Shown here: positions 34,153 to 41,724 of the stretch, one piece after another | Layout: each line of letters begins with the position of its first letter | How positions within the stretch are numbered: position 1 is the first letter of the stretch | Assembly: GCA_022822445.1 (NCBI GenBank) | Contig: JAJEBR010000005.1 | Span: forward strand, 1-64,000 | Source: Gemmatimonadota bacterium | Lineage (GTDB): Bacteria; Gemmatimonadota; Gemmatimonadetes; Longimicrobiales; Gaopeijiaceae | Direction of reading: 5' to 3' | Length of the DNA: 64,000 bases | Notes under the pieces: generated by a model | Told to the model about the DNA's origin: nothing | The model's input: only the letters and a program-made list of their open reading frames with translations | Databases searched by the model: none | Made by a program: the position numbers and the translations under genes

Positions 34153-34516
34153 GGATCGGACGTTTCTGTCCAGGGCCTTCCCCGGATTCAGCGACCAGGA
34201 GGAAAACCAAATGTGGTGCGTGGTGCTCCCCGGCTTCCGCTTGCCCGAAGGGCTGACGGAGCCAGCCGCCGACCTCCTCCTCAGGCTGGCCCCCGGGTAT
34301 CCGGACATCCCCCCGGACATGTGGTGGTTCAGCCCGGCGGTGTGTCGTATCGATGGCCGGGGCATTCCCCAGACGCAGGTCGAGGAGCAGTACCTCGACC
34401 GGACTTGGCAGCGCTGGTCCAGGCACCTTCCAGCCGGTGCGTGGAGGCCGGGAATCGATGGGCTGGAGGCCTATCTGACGCTGGTACGCCGCGAGCTGCG
34501 CGCCGCTACGGCGTGA
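34139..34516 (+). CDS. Prokaryotic E2 family E ubiquitin-conjugating-like protein
   Basis: Predicted 125 residues from ATG 34139, preceded by GGAGGA at 6-7 nt. The sequence FLSRAFPGFSDQEENQMWCV, LRLAPGYPDIPPDMWWFSPA and the Trp-rich DRTWQRWSRHLPAGAWRPG match the Prok-E2_E family. These proteins lie next to multi-ubiquitin and ThiF genes. A single Cys (MWCVVLP) near residue 22 and another in AVCRIDG near residue 66 are candidates for the thioester site. It presumably carries the modifier from E1 to the target. The frame could start at 34088, but that adds only residues overlapping the previous gene. Confidence 0.82.
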   Translation: MLPSEDRTFLSRAFPGFSDQEENQMWCVVLPGFRLPEGLTEPAADLLLRLAPGYPDIPPDMWWFSPAVCRIDGRGIPQTQVEEQYLDRTWQRWSRHLPAGAWRPGIDGLEAYLTLVRRELRAATA

Positions 34517-34537
34517 TTCCGCCAAGGAAACTGTAGA

Positions 34538-35929
34538 ATGAGCACCACCTTGGTCCTCCCCGGCTCCCTCGTGAGTGAGCTCGATGAGCACGCCAGATTG
34601 CCCGACGAGTCCGGTGCCGTCCTGCTGGTTCGGGATCATGTGACCGCGAGCGGCGACACACGGCTTCTCGGACGTTCCCTGCATTGGGTGCCCGAAAAAG
34701 CCTATCTCGAGCGTACGCCGCACGAAATGAAGATCAGGTCCGACGGGTACATAGCGGCACTGGGGCTGGCTGAAGAGACCGGTGCCATTCCCATGTGGCT
34801 CCACACGCATCCTGTTGGACCACCAATCGTGAGCGGCAAGGACATGCGGGTCGAGGCCGTCCTGGCCGATGTGTTCGGGTTGCGAAGCGGATCGAACTGC
34901 TTCGGTACTGTGATCGTCTCACCGAGCGACGACGGACTGGCGCTGACCGGAACGCTCCAAAGGGCGGATGCGGCCCGGGAACCGATCGACCGCTTCTGGT
35001 TCGTCGGCGACCGGTGGAGCCTCCACCGTGCGTTCGATGGCGGACGGAGGCACTTCGAACCCGGCGTATTCGACCGTAGCGTTCGCGCTTTCGGCGAGGC
35101 GGTGCAGCGGACCATCGGGGAACTGGATATCGCGGTGGTGGGAGTGGGCGGCACTGGGTCCGCAGTCGCCGAGCAGCTTGTCCGACTCGGCGCGCGCAGC
35201 CTGGCGCTGATCGACACCGATACTCTCAGCGCCAGCAATGTGACCCGGGTGTACGGGTCCACGGCGGCCCAGGTCGGTCGGCGAAAGACCGAAGTGCTCG
35301 CGGAACACCTGACGGCGATCGCGCCTGACCTGCGGTGCCGCTTGATTCACGGGCTCTGTTCGTCGAGTAGCGTGGCGCGCGCTCTCGCTTCGGTCGATCT
35401 CGTATTCGGATGTACCGACGACAATGCCGGTCGTCTCGTCCTGTCCAGGCTATCGACCTACTATCTGGTTCCGGTGATCGACATCGGAATCCTGCTGAGC
35501 AGCGACGTCGCAGAGACCCTTACGGGGATCGACGGGAGGATCACGACACTTTCGCCGGGAAGTGCGTGCCTTCTGTGCCGCGGTCGCGTGGATCTGGCGC
35601 GCGCGGCCGCCGAGATGAAGACACCTGAGGAGCGGGTGCGTCTTGCCGACGAAGGATACGCTCCGGCTCTCGTTGAAGTGGAGCCGGCAGTCGTCGCGTT
35701 TACGACCATGGTGGCGTCGTTCGCGGTCTCCGAGCTCTTGGAACGGCTGATCGGCTACGGTGACTTGCCCAGGCCCAGCGAGGTCCTTTTGCGGATACAT
35801 GATCGTGCGATCTCCACCAACGAGGCGTCCCCCCGCCGCGGCCACTACTGCCACCCGGAAGCCGGCAAGTTGGGGCTGGGCGACGTAGAGCCCTTTCTTG
35901 AACAGGTCTGGTCGGAGGGTTCACGGTGA
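34538..35929 (+). CDS. JAB-E1 fusion: JAMM isopeptidase joined to ThiF-family activating enzyme
   Basis: Predicted 463-residue two-domain protein. The N-terminal JAB/JAMM metallopeptidase (about 1-150) has WLHTHPVGPPIVSGKD, giving H89, H91 and D102, with an acidic E24 upstream. This domain would trim or remove the modifier. The C-terminal ThiF/E1 Rossmann domain (about 185-440) shows VVGVGGTGSAVAEQL, ALIDTDTLSASNVTR, FGCTDDNAGR and a Cys pair ACLLCRG that may bind zinc or include the catalytic Cys. It adenylates the modifier and passes it to the E2. Its stop overlaps the next start as GTGA, confirming an operon. Confidence 0.9.
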   Translation: MSTTLVLPGSLVSELDEHARLPDESGAVLLVRDHVTASGDTRLLGRSLHWVPEKAYLERTPHEMKIRSDGYIAALGLAEETGAIPMWLHTHPVGPPIVSGKDMRVEAVLADVFGLRSGSNCFGTVIVSPSDDGLALTGTLQRADAAREPIDRFWFVGDRWSLHRAFDGGRRHFEPGVFDRSVRAFGEAVQRTIGELDIAVVGVGGTGSAVAEQLVRLGARSLALIDTDTLSASNVTRVYGSTAAQVGRRKTEVLAEHLTAIAPDLRCRLIHGLCSSSSVARALASVDLVFGCTDDNAGRLVLSRLSTYYLVPVIDIGILLSSDVAETLTGIDGRITTLSPGSACLLCRGRVDLARAAAEMKTPEERVRLADEGYAPALVEVEPAVVAFTTMVASFAVSELLERLIGYGDLPRPSEVLLRIHDRAISTNEASPRRGHYCHPEAGKLGLGDVEPFLEQVWSEGSR

Positions 35930-36339
35930 ACCGCCTGTCAAGATGGTTGGGAGAGCGTTTGCGAGGACTGTGGGGCAGGGCGACTACACGTCTGGTGCTC
36001 CGCCCATGGCTTCTCGCCGGGACAGTCTCCGATGGGGACGAGGTGCCGGATCGCATCCCCGCACGACGTGCCATCCTGGTTGGCGCGTCCTCGCGTTGGA
36101 AATGGCTGGTGTTTGACTGCCCATGCCGCACCGGACACCGGATCATGCTGAACTTGGACCCGGATCGTCGGCCCTACTGGAATTTACGAGTATCGCCAAC
36201 AAGGCGGATCACCGTTTCACCAAGTATCGACTACAGGGGCCGTGACAGATCCTGCCACTACCTGATCACGGCCGGGAAGGTTGTTTGGGATCATCGTTTT
36301 CGACACCAGAGTGCTCCTGGAGGGAGGGATAGACAGTGA
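35926..36339 (+). CDS. DUF6527-family protein of the ubiquitin-like operon
   Basis: Predicted 137 residues starting with GTG within a GTGA overlap. It contains a CPCRTGHRIMLNL motif, then RPYWNLRVSPTRRITVSPSI and a HYLITAGKVVWDHRF end, which is the pattern of DUF6527, a small protein recurrent in multi-ubiquitin operons. The Cys/His cluster may bind a metal. It might be the target, an adaptor or an E3-like factor; none of these is shown by the sequence. The next gene start overlaps its stop as GTGA. Confidence 0.75.
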   Translation: MNRLSRWLGERLRGLWGRATTRLVLRPWLLAGTVSDGDEVPDRIPARRAILVGASSRWKWLVFDCPCRTGHRIMLNLDPDRRPYWNLRVSPTRRITVSPSIDYRGRDRSCHYLITAGKVVWDHRFRHQSAPGGRDRQ

Positions 36340-37241
36340 GTGAACAAACCGATAGGCACGATTTGCAGCCCTTGACCCCAACTGATGTCACGGCGCTGTC
36401 GCGCGGACGTTCGGCCTTGGAGGACAGACTCCTACTCAGTCGCCTTAGACGTAGAAGACTCATCCGCGAGATCGAAGCACAAACCCAACGGGCGTTGCTA
36501 TGCTACGTGAGTGAGGGGCCAATGATTGATCAAAATGACGTACTTGGGATGAGCGCACTGCTCCAGCATGTTGAGCCGGGAGCTAGCATTACCTTGCTGC
36601 TGAATTCCCCAGGCGGGGACGTAGATGCGGCGGAGAGACTGCAACACATGCTTAGGGAGAGCGTATCGCCACGCGGGATGCAACAAACTGGAGACGTCGA
36701 GATCGTCGTACCCAATCGGGCCAAGAGCGCTGCCACGGTCATGGCACTCGGAGCTCACCAAGTGACCATGAGCGATACATCGGAACTGGGTCCAATCGAT
36801 CCACAGGTCAAGATTCAGAATAGCTACTACTCTGTCGCTGCTTGGCTTACGGCATACGAGCATGCCGAAAGGAGGTGCCAGGAACACCCTGGCAACCCGG
36901 CATTTGCCACCGTGTTTCAGAGTTTCAATCCAGTAATCGTCGAAATGCTACGCTTTGCTGAGTCGCGCGCCCGGAACTTGGCGGAAGAGCTCGCACGACG
37001 CGCCGATGGCTGGAACTACACGATGGTTGCGACAACGCTAATGGATACAACGAGATTCCCGTCTCATGGCCAGATGATCGACTGGCGGACAGCGAAAGAC
37101 ATAGGCCTCAGGAATGTCCGCCACATGCCACGAACGAATCCCATCTGGGACATGTACTGGGAACTTTATCTGGCACTGCGTGGGGTCGCAGGTGAGCGGA
37201 GGAAGGTATTTGAGTCACGGCACGTGACTCGCCTGGAATAG
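36336..37241 (+). CDS. ClpP-class serine protease (SDH_sah family) coupled to the ubiquitin-like operon
   Basis: Predicted 301-residue cytosolic protease of the ClpP/crotonase fold, serine dehydrogenase proteinase (SDH_sah) branch. Key features: LLLNSPGGDVDAAERLQ (about 87-103), the nucleophile segment PNRAKSAATVMALGA with S131, and LGPIDPQ at 151-157, all typical of the family. No signal peptide is present. The GTG start overlaps the DUF6527 stop, so it is translated with the conjugation genes. A protein modifier system ending in a protease recalls ubiquitin-proteasome logic, but the link to modified substrates is inference. Its base composition is somewhat lower in GC than the upstream genes. 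Confidence 0.85.
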   Translation: MSEQTDRHDLQPLTPTDVTALSRGRSALEDRLLLSRLRRRRLIREIEAQTQRALLCYVSEGPMIDQNDVLGMSALLQHVEPGASITLLLNSPGGDVDAAERLQHMLRESVSPRGMQQTGDVEIVVPNRAKSAATVMALGAHQVTMSDTSELGPIDPQVKIQNSYYSVAAWLTAYEHAERRCQEHPGNPAFATVFQSFNPVIVEMLRFAESRARNLAEELARRADGWNYTMVATTLMDTTRFPSHGQMIDWRTAKDIGLRNVRHMPRTNPIWDMYWELYLALRGVAGERRKVFESRHVTRLE

Positions 37242-37261
37242 ACGAAGTAGTCCCTCAAGGC

Positions 37262-37732
37262 TCAGGCGTCTGCACGGAGGCCAAGCGCCATCCTGTACTG
37301 CGGTGTCGGATCGTACTCGATCCTGCCGTGGAATCGTTGCGGGAGGTCCTGTTCCTCGTCCCTGGCGTACCGCGGCATCGTGGCCGGGAAGTGGCCCGCG
37401 TAGACGAGGCGGGAGTAGTCGTGCGGTTCATCCGGCCAATCCCACCGGGCGGCTTGGAGCTGGTCGCCGACGACGTGAATCGCCCACCGGTAGGGGCTGA
37501 GGAACTCCTTGCGCAGCCGGTCGCGGTCCTCGTCGGTCACCCGGTCGCCGATCCTGAGCGGCCATCGGTCGGGGGCGTAGATCGCCGGATCGCCGGGGAC
37601 GTGCACGTCGACGTCCACGATGCTTGCGTGGGGTGCGTCCCCGCAGGCGGCGAGAGCGATCGCCAGCGCGACCGTGAGCAAACCTCGCCGGATGGGCCAC
37701 CACTTCCGCAGGAGACTCGACTCTGTGTTCAC
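37262..37732 (-). CDS. Lipoprotein of unknown function
   Basis: Predicted 156 residues starting at GTG 37732, which overlaps the stop of the endonuclease III-like gene as GTGA. A signal region GLLTVALAIALAACGDAP ends in a lipobox with Cys. The mature part contains PAIYAPDRWPLRIGDRVTDE, DRLRKEFLSPYRWAIHVVGD and a C-terminal ARDEEQDLPQRFHGRIEYDP. I recognise no family. The gene converges on the protease gene with 20 bp between stops. A deleted duplicate is at 17955-18465 and a short 5' fragment appears in the right flank of repeat copy 4. Confidence 0.65.
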   Translation of the reverse strand: MNTESSLLRKWWPIRRGLLTVALAIALAACGDAPHASIVDVDVHVPGDPAIYAPDRWPLRIGDRVTDEDRDRLRKEFLSPYRWAIHVVGDQLQAARWDWPDEPHDYSRLVYAGHFPATMPRYARDEEQDLPQRFHGRIEYDPTPQYRMALGLRADA

Positions 37733-38418
37733 GTTCCGGCAGTCGCGTTCGAAGTGACACCGACCCGCGCGCACACTGATTGCATCTTGCACTGGTCGCA
37801 CTCGGGCGAGCGCCGCGCGTGGCACCAACTGCGCCCGACAAACCATGCCGGCCAGTCGAGTTCTCCGGGCCAGTCGGGGTTGAGTTCGCGTGCTCGCAGC
37901 TGGAGCCGGTGTTGCTGCTTGCTGCGGGTCGAGCGCAGTTCGCTGTGTTCGAGCCTCCCGAGAAGGCCCAGGCGCTCGAACACCCGCAGCACGTGGGTAT
38001 CGACGGCAATGTCGGGCATGGGCGTGGCGAGCGCGACATCGAAATCCCGAATCAGGATGTTCACCGCCATGTTGGCGATCTTCGGGCCCACACCGTCGAA
38101 GGCCAAAAACCGTCTGGCCACGGCGGCCCCGCTGCTCCCATCGGCCCAGATACGCGAGGCATCCCCGCCGTATCGGTCTCCGATGTGTCGCACTGCCGCC
38201 GGGAGCAGTCTTCCCATCTCGGTGGCCAGCCGGTGACGGGATGATCCGAGAACCTCGGCCCATTTGCTCTTCGGAAGCTGTCTCAGCGTGTCGAACTCGA
38301 AGTCCCCGGCCGTTTTGCGGATCGCGTGCGGAAGACTCCAAGCGATATCCGCTTTCGTTTGACGGTCCGCGATACAGGCCAGCACGAAAGCGTGCGGGTG
38401 GCGATCAAGGTCGTTCAC
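37729..38418 (-). CDS. Endonuclease III-like HhH-GPD protein with an FeS cluster loop
   Basis: Predicted 229 residues from GTG 38418. The helix-hairpin-helix is FDGVGPKIANMAVNIL, with K113 at the catalytic Lys position of EndoIII, followed by the catalytic Asp in DIAVDTHVLRVF (D140). A C-terminal cluster motif CHARRSPECDQCKMQSVC gives C-x7-C-x2-C-x5-C, one residue longer in the first gap than EndoIII. It may excise damaged or modified bases. The reading frame continues upstream (GGVSGITVEPAARAL, conserved with the duplicate at 18.4 kb) until it meets the flank of repeat copy 6 without a normal start codon, so the 5' end may have been trimmed by the repeat. Confidence 0.75.
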   Translation of the reverse strand: MNDLDRHPHAFVLACIADRQTKADIAWSLPHAIRKTAGDFEFDTLRQLPKSKWAEVLGSSRHRLATEMGRLLPAAVRHIGDRYGGDASRIWADGSSGAAVARRFLAFDGVGPKIANMAVNILIRDFDVALATPMPDIAVDTHVLRVFERLGLLGRLEHSELRSTRSKQQHRLQLRARELNPDWPGELDWPAWFVGRSWCHARRSPECDQCKMQSVCARVGVTSNATAGT

Positions 38419-38479
38419 CAGGGCGCGAGCGGCGGGCTCGACGGTGATGCCGCTGACTCCACCTTTCGTGGAATCCCAA

Positions 38480-38518
38480 TGTCATGTGCGCTTTCCATTA
38501 TGTAAAGTGCAGTTTACA
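38480..38518 (+). repeat. 39-bp dispersed palindrome, copy 6
   Basis: TGTCATGTGCGC, then CTTTCCATTATG-type centre, then TGTAAAGTGCAGTTTACA as the right half, which is itself a perfect TGTAAA / TTTACA inverted repeat. The left flank TTTCGTGGAATCCC abuts the truncated 5' end of the endonuclease III-like gene. Confidence 0.85.
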
Positions 38519-38608
38519 GTGGGCCGCGAAAAGGCGCGCGGCGAATTCACCGCGACGCCAGCGACGAACCGACGTCTCCACCTGCGACCGGTCGCCTCAC
38601 GCTCCCAC

Positions 38609-38825
38609 CTACGCCACCCGCCTCTGGATCTTCCGCCGCAGATCCTCGCTCGACTCCAGCGACGAGACCATGTCCCCTCCCGCATCCGACAGCCTTGCCA
38701 GGTCTAGGCGTGGTATGGCGGCCTGATCGCTGAACACCGGAATCGAATCGAAGTCGACATGCAGCTGGTGAAAGCGGGACGGAATGATGGTCGTCAGACG
38801 GGCCTTGTCCCGGTTGGGAACGCCC
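38609..38825 (-). pseudogene. 3' fragment of a DUF1828/1829 gene
   Basis: The minus strand encodes GVPNRDKARLTTIIPSRFHQ, VFSDQAAIPRLDLARL and SSLESSEDLRRKIQRRVA, nearly identical to the last 70 residues of the DUF1828 gene at 31779-32558. It stops abruptly at 38825, exactly where the Rpn-family gene ends. No start is present. Confidence 0.8.
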
Positions 38826-39824
38826 CTACATCCCCATCCGGGCGAACAGCTCCGCGTCGCTCTCGCAATCGATGATCGCGTCGGCGACATCGGCGAGCCG
38901 TTCCGGGTCCGTGATGTCCTCCAGAACCCGGGACAGTTGCTTCGCGGTCCGCGCTCCGAACTTCCTCGTCGCCAGACGCCCCACGAGCGCCCGCCCTTCT
39001 TCGGCACGTCCGCGCCGCAGTCCCTGCTCCAGTCCCTGCTGCAGACCCTTCTCGATGCCATCGCGGTGAACCTGCTCCCGCATTTCCTTGACTCTCTCGT
39101 ACATCGTCTCGTCCTCCGTCGCCGTCCGCATCCTCGCCAGCTCCTCCCTGGGAATCTGCCACGCTTCCGCTGCGCCCGCTACCCACGAATACAACGCCCG
39201 GCGGAGCTCGTCGAACCCCGGCCCGCGAAACCGGCCGGTCAGGCCGCGCATGACCCGCCGGAGGTTCTCGGGCGAGGGCTGCCGCTCCATACTCCCGAGC
39301 GAAGTCACCAGATCCGTCGACGGCGGATCCCGTTCGCCGATCCTCTGCAGGTCGAGCAGGAGATACCGCGCCCGCGGCAGATAGCGCGGCAGCGGCTGCG
39401 GCACCGGGGCCATGAGCTTCGAGATGTCCGTCGCGGCGCGCCAGCGGGCCTGGCCGTTGTAGATCGTGACCGGCAGGATCGGTGGTAGCCTGTCGCCCGC
39501 CTTCAGCTCGCTTCGGCGGAGCAGTTCCTCGTAGGTGAGGCAGATGTAGGTCAGAATGCGGAGGGCCATGAAGTAGTCGCTCTCCGACTGGAACTCGAGC
39601 AGAATCAGCAGGTAGAGCCAACTGCCCCGGAAACGGATCTTCCAGAGCAGGTCCACCTGTCGCTGAACCAGGCCGCCGCTGATGCGGTCGGTGGGAAGGG
39701 CCTCGAGCGTGTCGAAGTCGAGTTCGTCGGCCAGGTCCTCGCCTACGAAGTAGCGGACGAGCTCCTCGACCGCCGCGCGCTGGGAGAAGATGAGCTTGTA
39801 GGTCTCGTCGTGCTTGCGGGCCAA
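38826..39824 (-). CDS. Rpn-family (PD-(D/E)XK) recombination-promoting nuclease / putative transposase
   Basis: Predicted 332 residues from TTG 39824, which has GGAG about 7 nt upstream and gives the family-like N-terminus ARKHDETYKLIFSQ. An ATG at 39929 would add 35 unconserved residues. The nuclease core shows VDLLWKIRFRGSWLYLLILL ending in EFQSE (D...E-x-Q, as in Rpn/YhgA proteins). The C-terminus is helical with a KGLQQGLEQGLRRGRAEEGR stretch, then a DUF4351-like tail. Rpn proteins cut DNA and raise RecA-independent recombination, or act in defence. A paralogue on the other strand is at 43643-44626. The 3' end abuts the DUF1828 fragment. Confidence 0.82.
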   Translation of the reverse strand: MARKHDETYKLIFSQRAAVEELVRYFVGEDLADELDFDTLEALPTDRISGGLVQRQVDLLWKIRFRGSWLYLLILLEFQSESDYFMALRILTYICLTYEELLRRSELKAGDRLPPILPVTIYNGQARWRAATDISKLMAPVPQPLPRYLPRARYLLLDLQRIGERDPPSTDLVTSLGSMERQPSPENLRRVMRGLTGRFRGPGFDELRRALYSWVAGAAEAWQIPREELARMRTATEDETMYERVKEMREQVHRDGIEKGLQQGLEQGLRRGRAEEGRALVGRLATRKFGARTAKQLSRVLEDITDPERLADVADAIIDCESDAELFARMGM

Positions 39825-40048
39825 TCCGGGCTCCGGCGTGGGATGTTCGCGTGATGGCCAACAGATGGTTGGGTGGGCGTGGTGCCGCCTTGCGTTGGAA
39901 GTATCGGAGGGTCGACGGGGCGCGTACATGGCAAAACGGGACCGGTTCCACGGCGTCCATCGAGCGGGTGCGGCTATCAGGCAACGGAGGGCGGTGCCCT
40001 GAGATCCATTCGAGGCGCAAGGGCGCCCTTCAGGGTCTGAAACCCCTA

Positions 40049-40160
40049 CCGCGCCAGAAAGGCAAGCCCGTGCCAGGTCGCCAGCGAACCCGCGCCTTCG
40101 CCGGACGCGGCGGCCACATCCTGACGACCGTCGCCATTCAGATCCGCCCCCCGGGCCCTA
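40049..40160 (-). pseudogene. FG-GAP/VCBS fragment
   Basis: The minus strand reads GADLNGDGRQDVAAASGEGA and then GSLATWHGLAFLAR before a stop, a single FG-GAP calcium-binding motif without a gene around it. The rest of the gap from 39930 shows no gene. Confidence 0.5.
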
Positions 40161-40169
40161 CCCTGACCG

Positions 40170-41123
40170 CTACCCCTCCGTGCCCTCCCGCAGAAAGCCG
40201 GAGAAAGGGTTCGGAAGAGGCTTCGGGCTGGAAAACCCCCCACCGGTCTCGATGTCGACCGCTATCGAGCCGATCAGGTTCCGGATGGCCTTCTCGCCAC
40301 GGCCCAACCCCCACCGATACAAGCGGCGCCAGCCCAGCATCGCCACTGTTCCGCCAGCAAGGAAACCGGCTACCGCCGCGCCGGCTGCGAGACCTCCGAT
40401 CCCGAGTGCGACGCCCGCGGCCGCGCCCGCGAAACCCCCGCCGACGCCGCTCAACGACGCGAATACACCCGAGATGCTGCCCCCGACCCACAGATTGAGC
40501 TTGTGGCCGTGGGTCAGACTCGCGCGAACGGTCAACTCCGTCGAGGGCGGACTGGTGTCCAGGCGCCGGAGGCTGAAAAGCAGCTGCTTCAGGTCCGCCA
40601 GGGCCATCTCGTAGGCGAAGGACTGGTCTGCCGTGGTCGGCGTGTACGAGTAGGCAGGGGTGTTGAATACCAGCACGCCACCGTCGAGGGGATCGGCCCC
40701 GTGGTGATCGACAAGACTCAGGCGATACGGGCGCTTTGGGAAAACGCGCTGCATGGCGGCGTAGACCTCTTCCGCCGGGGCGCGGATCACTCGCGAAACC
40801 TCCAGCGTGAGCGGTGGATTGCCCAGGAAGCGGGCCGCCATCGCCGATCGTTGCTCCCGCGCTCCTTCGGCAAGGGTCTCACTGCGAGCCTCCACGAGTG
40901 CATGATCGACAAACTCGGGCGAAATCCCGGCTTCTTCCGCGGCGGCTCGAACATCCTCGAGGCGGTACCCTTCGGCCTCCGCCGGGTCGGTGGCATCCCC
41001 CCGGGGGGCCAGCTGTCTCGAACGCGCTTCGAGGCGGCGGGCGGCCTCTGCCTGCAGCTCGGCCGCACGGCGCCAGAGCGCGCGCGCCTGCTCCTCGGAG
41101 ATGCGGGTTTCGTCGTCGCTCAT
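40170..41123 (-). CDS. Conserved hypothetical protein with Gly/Ala-rich hydrophobic hairpin
   Basis: Predicted 317 residues from ATG 41123. The N-terminus is a charged helical region (SEEQARALWRRAAELQAEAA, then EAEGYRLEDVRAAAEEAGIS), possibly a DNA- or protein-binding helical domain. A middle alpha/beta region (RVIRAPAEEVYAAMQRVFPK) recalls START/SRPBCC folds. Two Gly/Ala-rich segments follow (GVGGGFAGAAAGVALGIGG and AAGAAVAGFLAGGTVAMLG) and may form a membrane hairpin. The C-terminus is short and cytosolic. Proteins of this style are common in Gemmatimonadota as I recall; function unknown. FG-GAP fragments lie on both sides. Confidence 0.65.
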   Translation of the reverse strand: MSDDETRISEEQARALWRRAAELQAEAARRLEARSRQLAPRGDATDPAEAEGYRLEDVRAAAEEAGISPEFVDHALVEARSETLAEGAREQRSAMAARFLGNPPLTLEVSRVIRAPAEEVYAAMQRVFPKRPYRLSLVDHHGADPLDGGVLVFNTPAYSYTPTTADQSFAYEMALADLKQLLFSLRRLDTSPPSTELTVRASLTHGHKLNLWVGGSISGVFASLSGVGGGFAGAAAGVALGIGGLAAGAAVAGFLAGGTVAMLGWRRLYRWGLGRGEKAIRNLIGSIAVDIETGGGFSSPKPLPNPFSGFLREGTEG

Positions 41124-41206
41124 GGGATCCAAGGTAACCGTTCGGTCAGCTCGTTCCGGACAATCGCCAGGTCCATCGGACTCTCGTCCGGCGGCACCGG
41201 ACCACG

Positions 41207-41364
41207 TCACGCGAAGCGTCCGTCCCCCCGACCGGTCAACACGAAAACGCTTTCGCCGCCGGAAACCACGAGGTCCAGCCGCCCGTCGCCATTTAGGTCG
41301 TAAACCTGGATCGCGGTTGGAGGGCTTCCGACATCGGCGTCGAGGCGGTCGAAGGAGAGTAAGG
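41207..41364 (-). pseudogene. FG-GAP/VCBS fragment
   Basis: The minus strand encodes FDRLDADVGSPPTAIQVYDL and NGDGRLDLVVSGGESVFVLT up to a stop. About 75 bp are roughly 85% identical to the fragment near 31690-31763. It is a decayed end of a propeller-repeat protein. Confidence 0.6.
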
Positions 41365-41372
41365 TTTAGTTG

Positions 41373-41648
41373 CTATCTCTTCTCGGTCAACCGTCCCGAC
41401 AGATACTTGTGGATGACGCTCGACAGCAGTGTCTGGTAGGGAATGCCCTCCTCGCGCGCCCGAGCGTGCGCTCGATTGTAGTCGCGCTCCGTGACCCGCA
41501 GATTGACTCGCCGAGTCTTCTTGAAGGTGTTGCGGGCCGCCTGAGGGGCGATCGCCATCTCGCGGTCACTGCCCGTTGCGGACCGCAGTTCGTCGCGCTC
41601 GAACTTCTCGAGGATTTCCCGCTCTTCGGCGTTCAGTTGGTCTTTCAC
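41373..41648 (-). CDS. RHH/CopG-type antitoxin of a decayed BrnTA-like module
   Basis: Predicted 91 residues from GTG 41648, which overlaps the stop of the toxin remnant as GTGA. The C-terminal ribbon-helix-helix is RRVNLRVTERDYNRAHARAR followed by YQTLLSSVIHKYLSGRL. The N-terminus (LNAEEREILEKFERDEL) would have bound and neutralised the toxin. With the toxin reduced to its first 22 residues, this is an orphan antitoxin that may still repress its own promoter. Confidence 0.75.
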   Translation of the reverse strand: MKDQLNAEEREILEKFERDELRSATGSDREMAIAPQAARNTFKKTRRVNLRVTERDYNRAHARAREEGIPYQTLLSSVIHKYLSGRLTEKR

Positions 41649-41713
41649 GAGATGCCTCGTTGCTCGACGAGTAGCTGATTCTTGTCCTCGTTCCAATCGA
41701 AATCGGATTCCAT
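41645..41713 (-). pseudogene. BrnT toxin remnant (first 22 codons)
   Basis: ATG 41713 begins MESDFDWNEDKNQLLVEQRG and ends after two more residues at TGA. The pattern FDWNEDKN...RGIS is the N-terminus of BrnT ribonuclease toxins, which normally have about 90 residues. The stop overlaps the antitoxin start, as in an intact operon, so an internal deletion removed the catalytic body and kept the junction. Confidence 0.6.
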
Positions 41714-41724
41714 GATCCAATCAC

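Noticed and set aside
38480-38518. Reading the palindromes as XerC/XerD dif or pdif sites
   Set aside because: CCATTATGTAAAGT in copy 6 looks a little like a XerD arm, but the other copies do not keep that sequence, and a dif site has two 11-bp arms with a 6-bp centre rather than this 39-bp layout. All copies are in one orientation, whereas pdif sites alternate.
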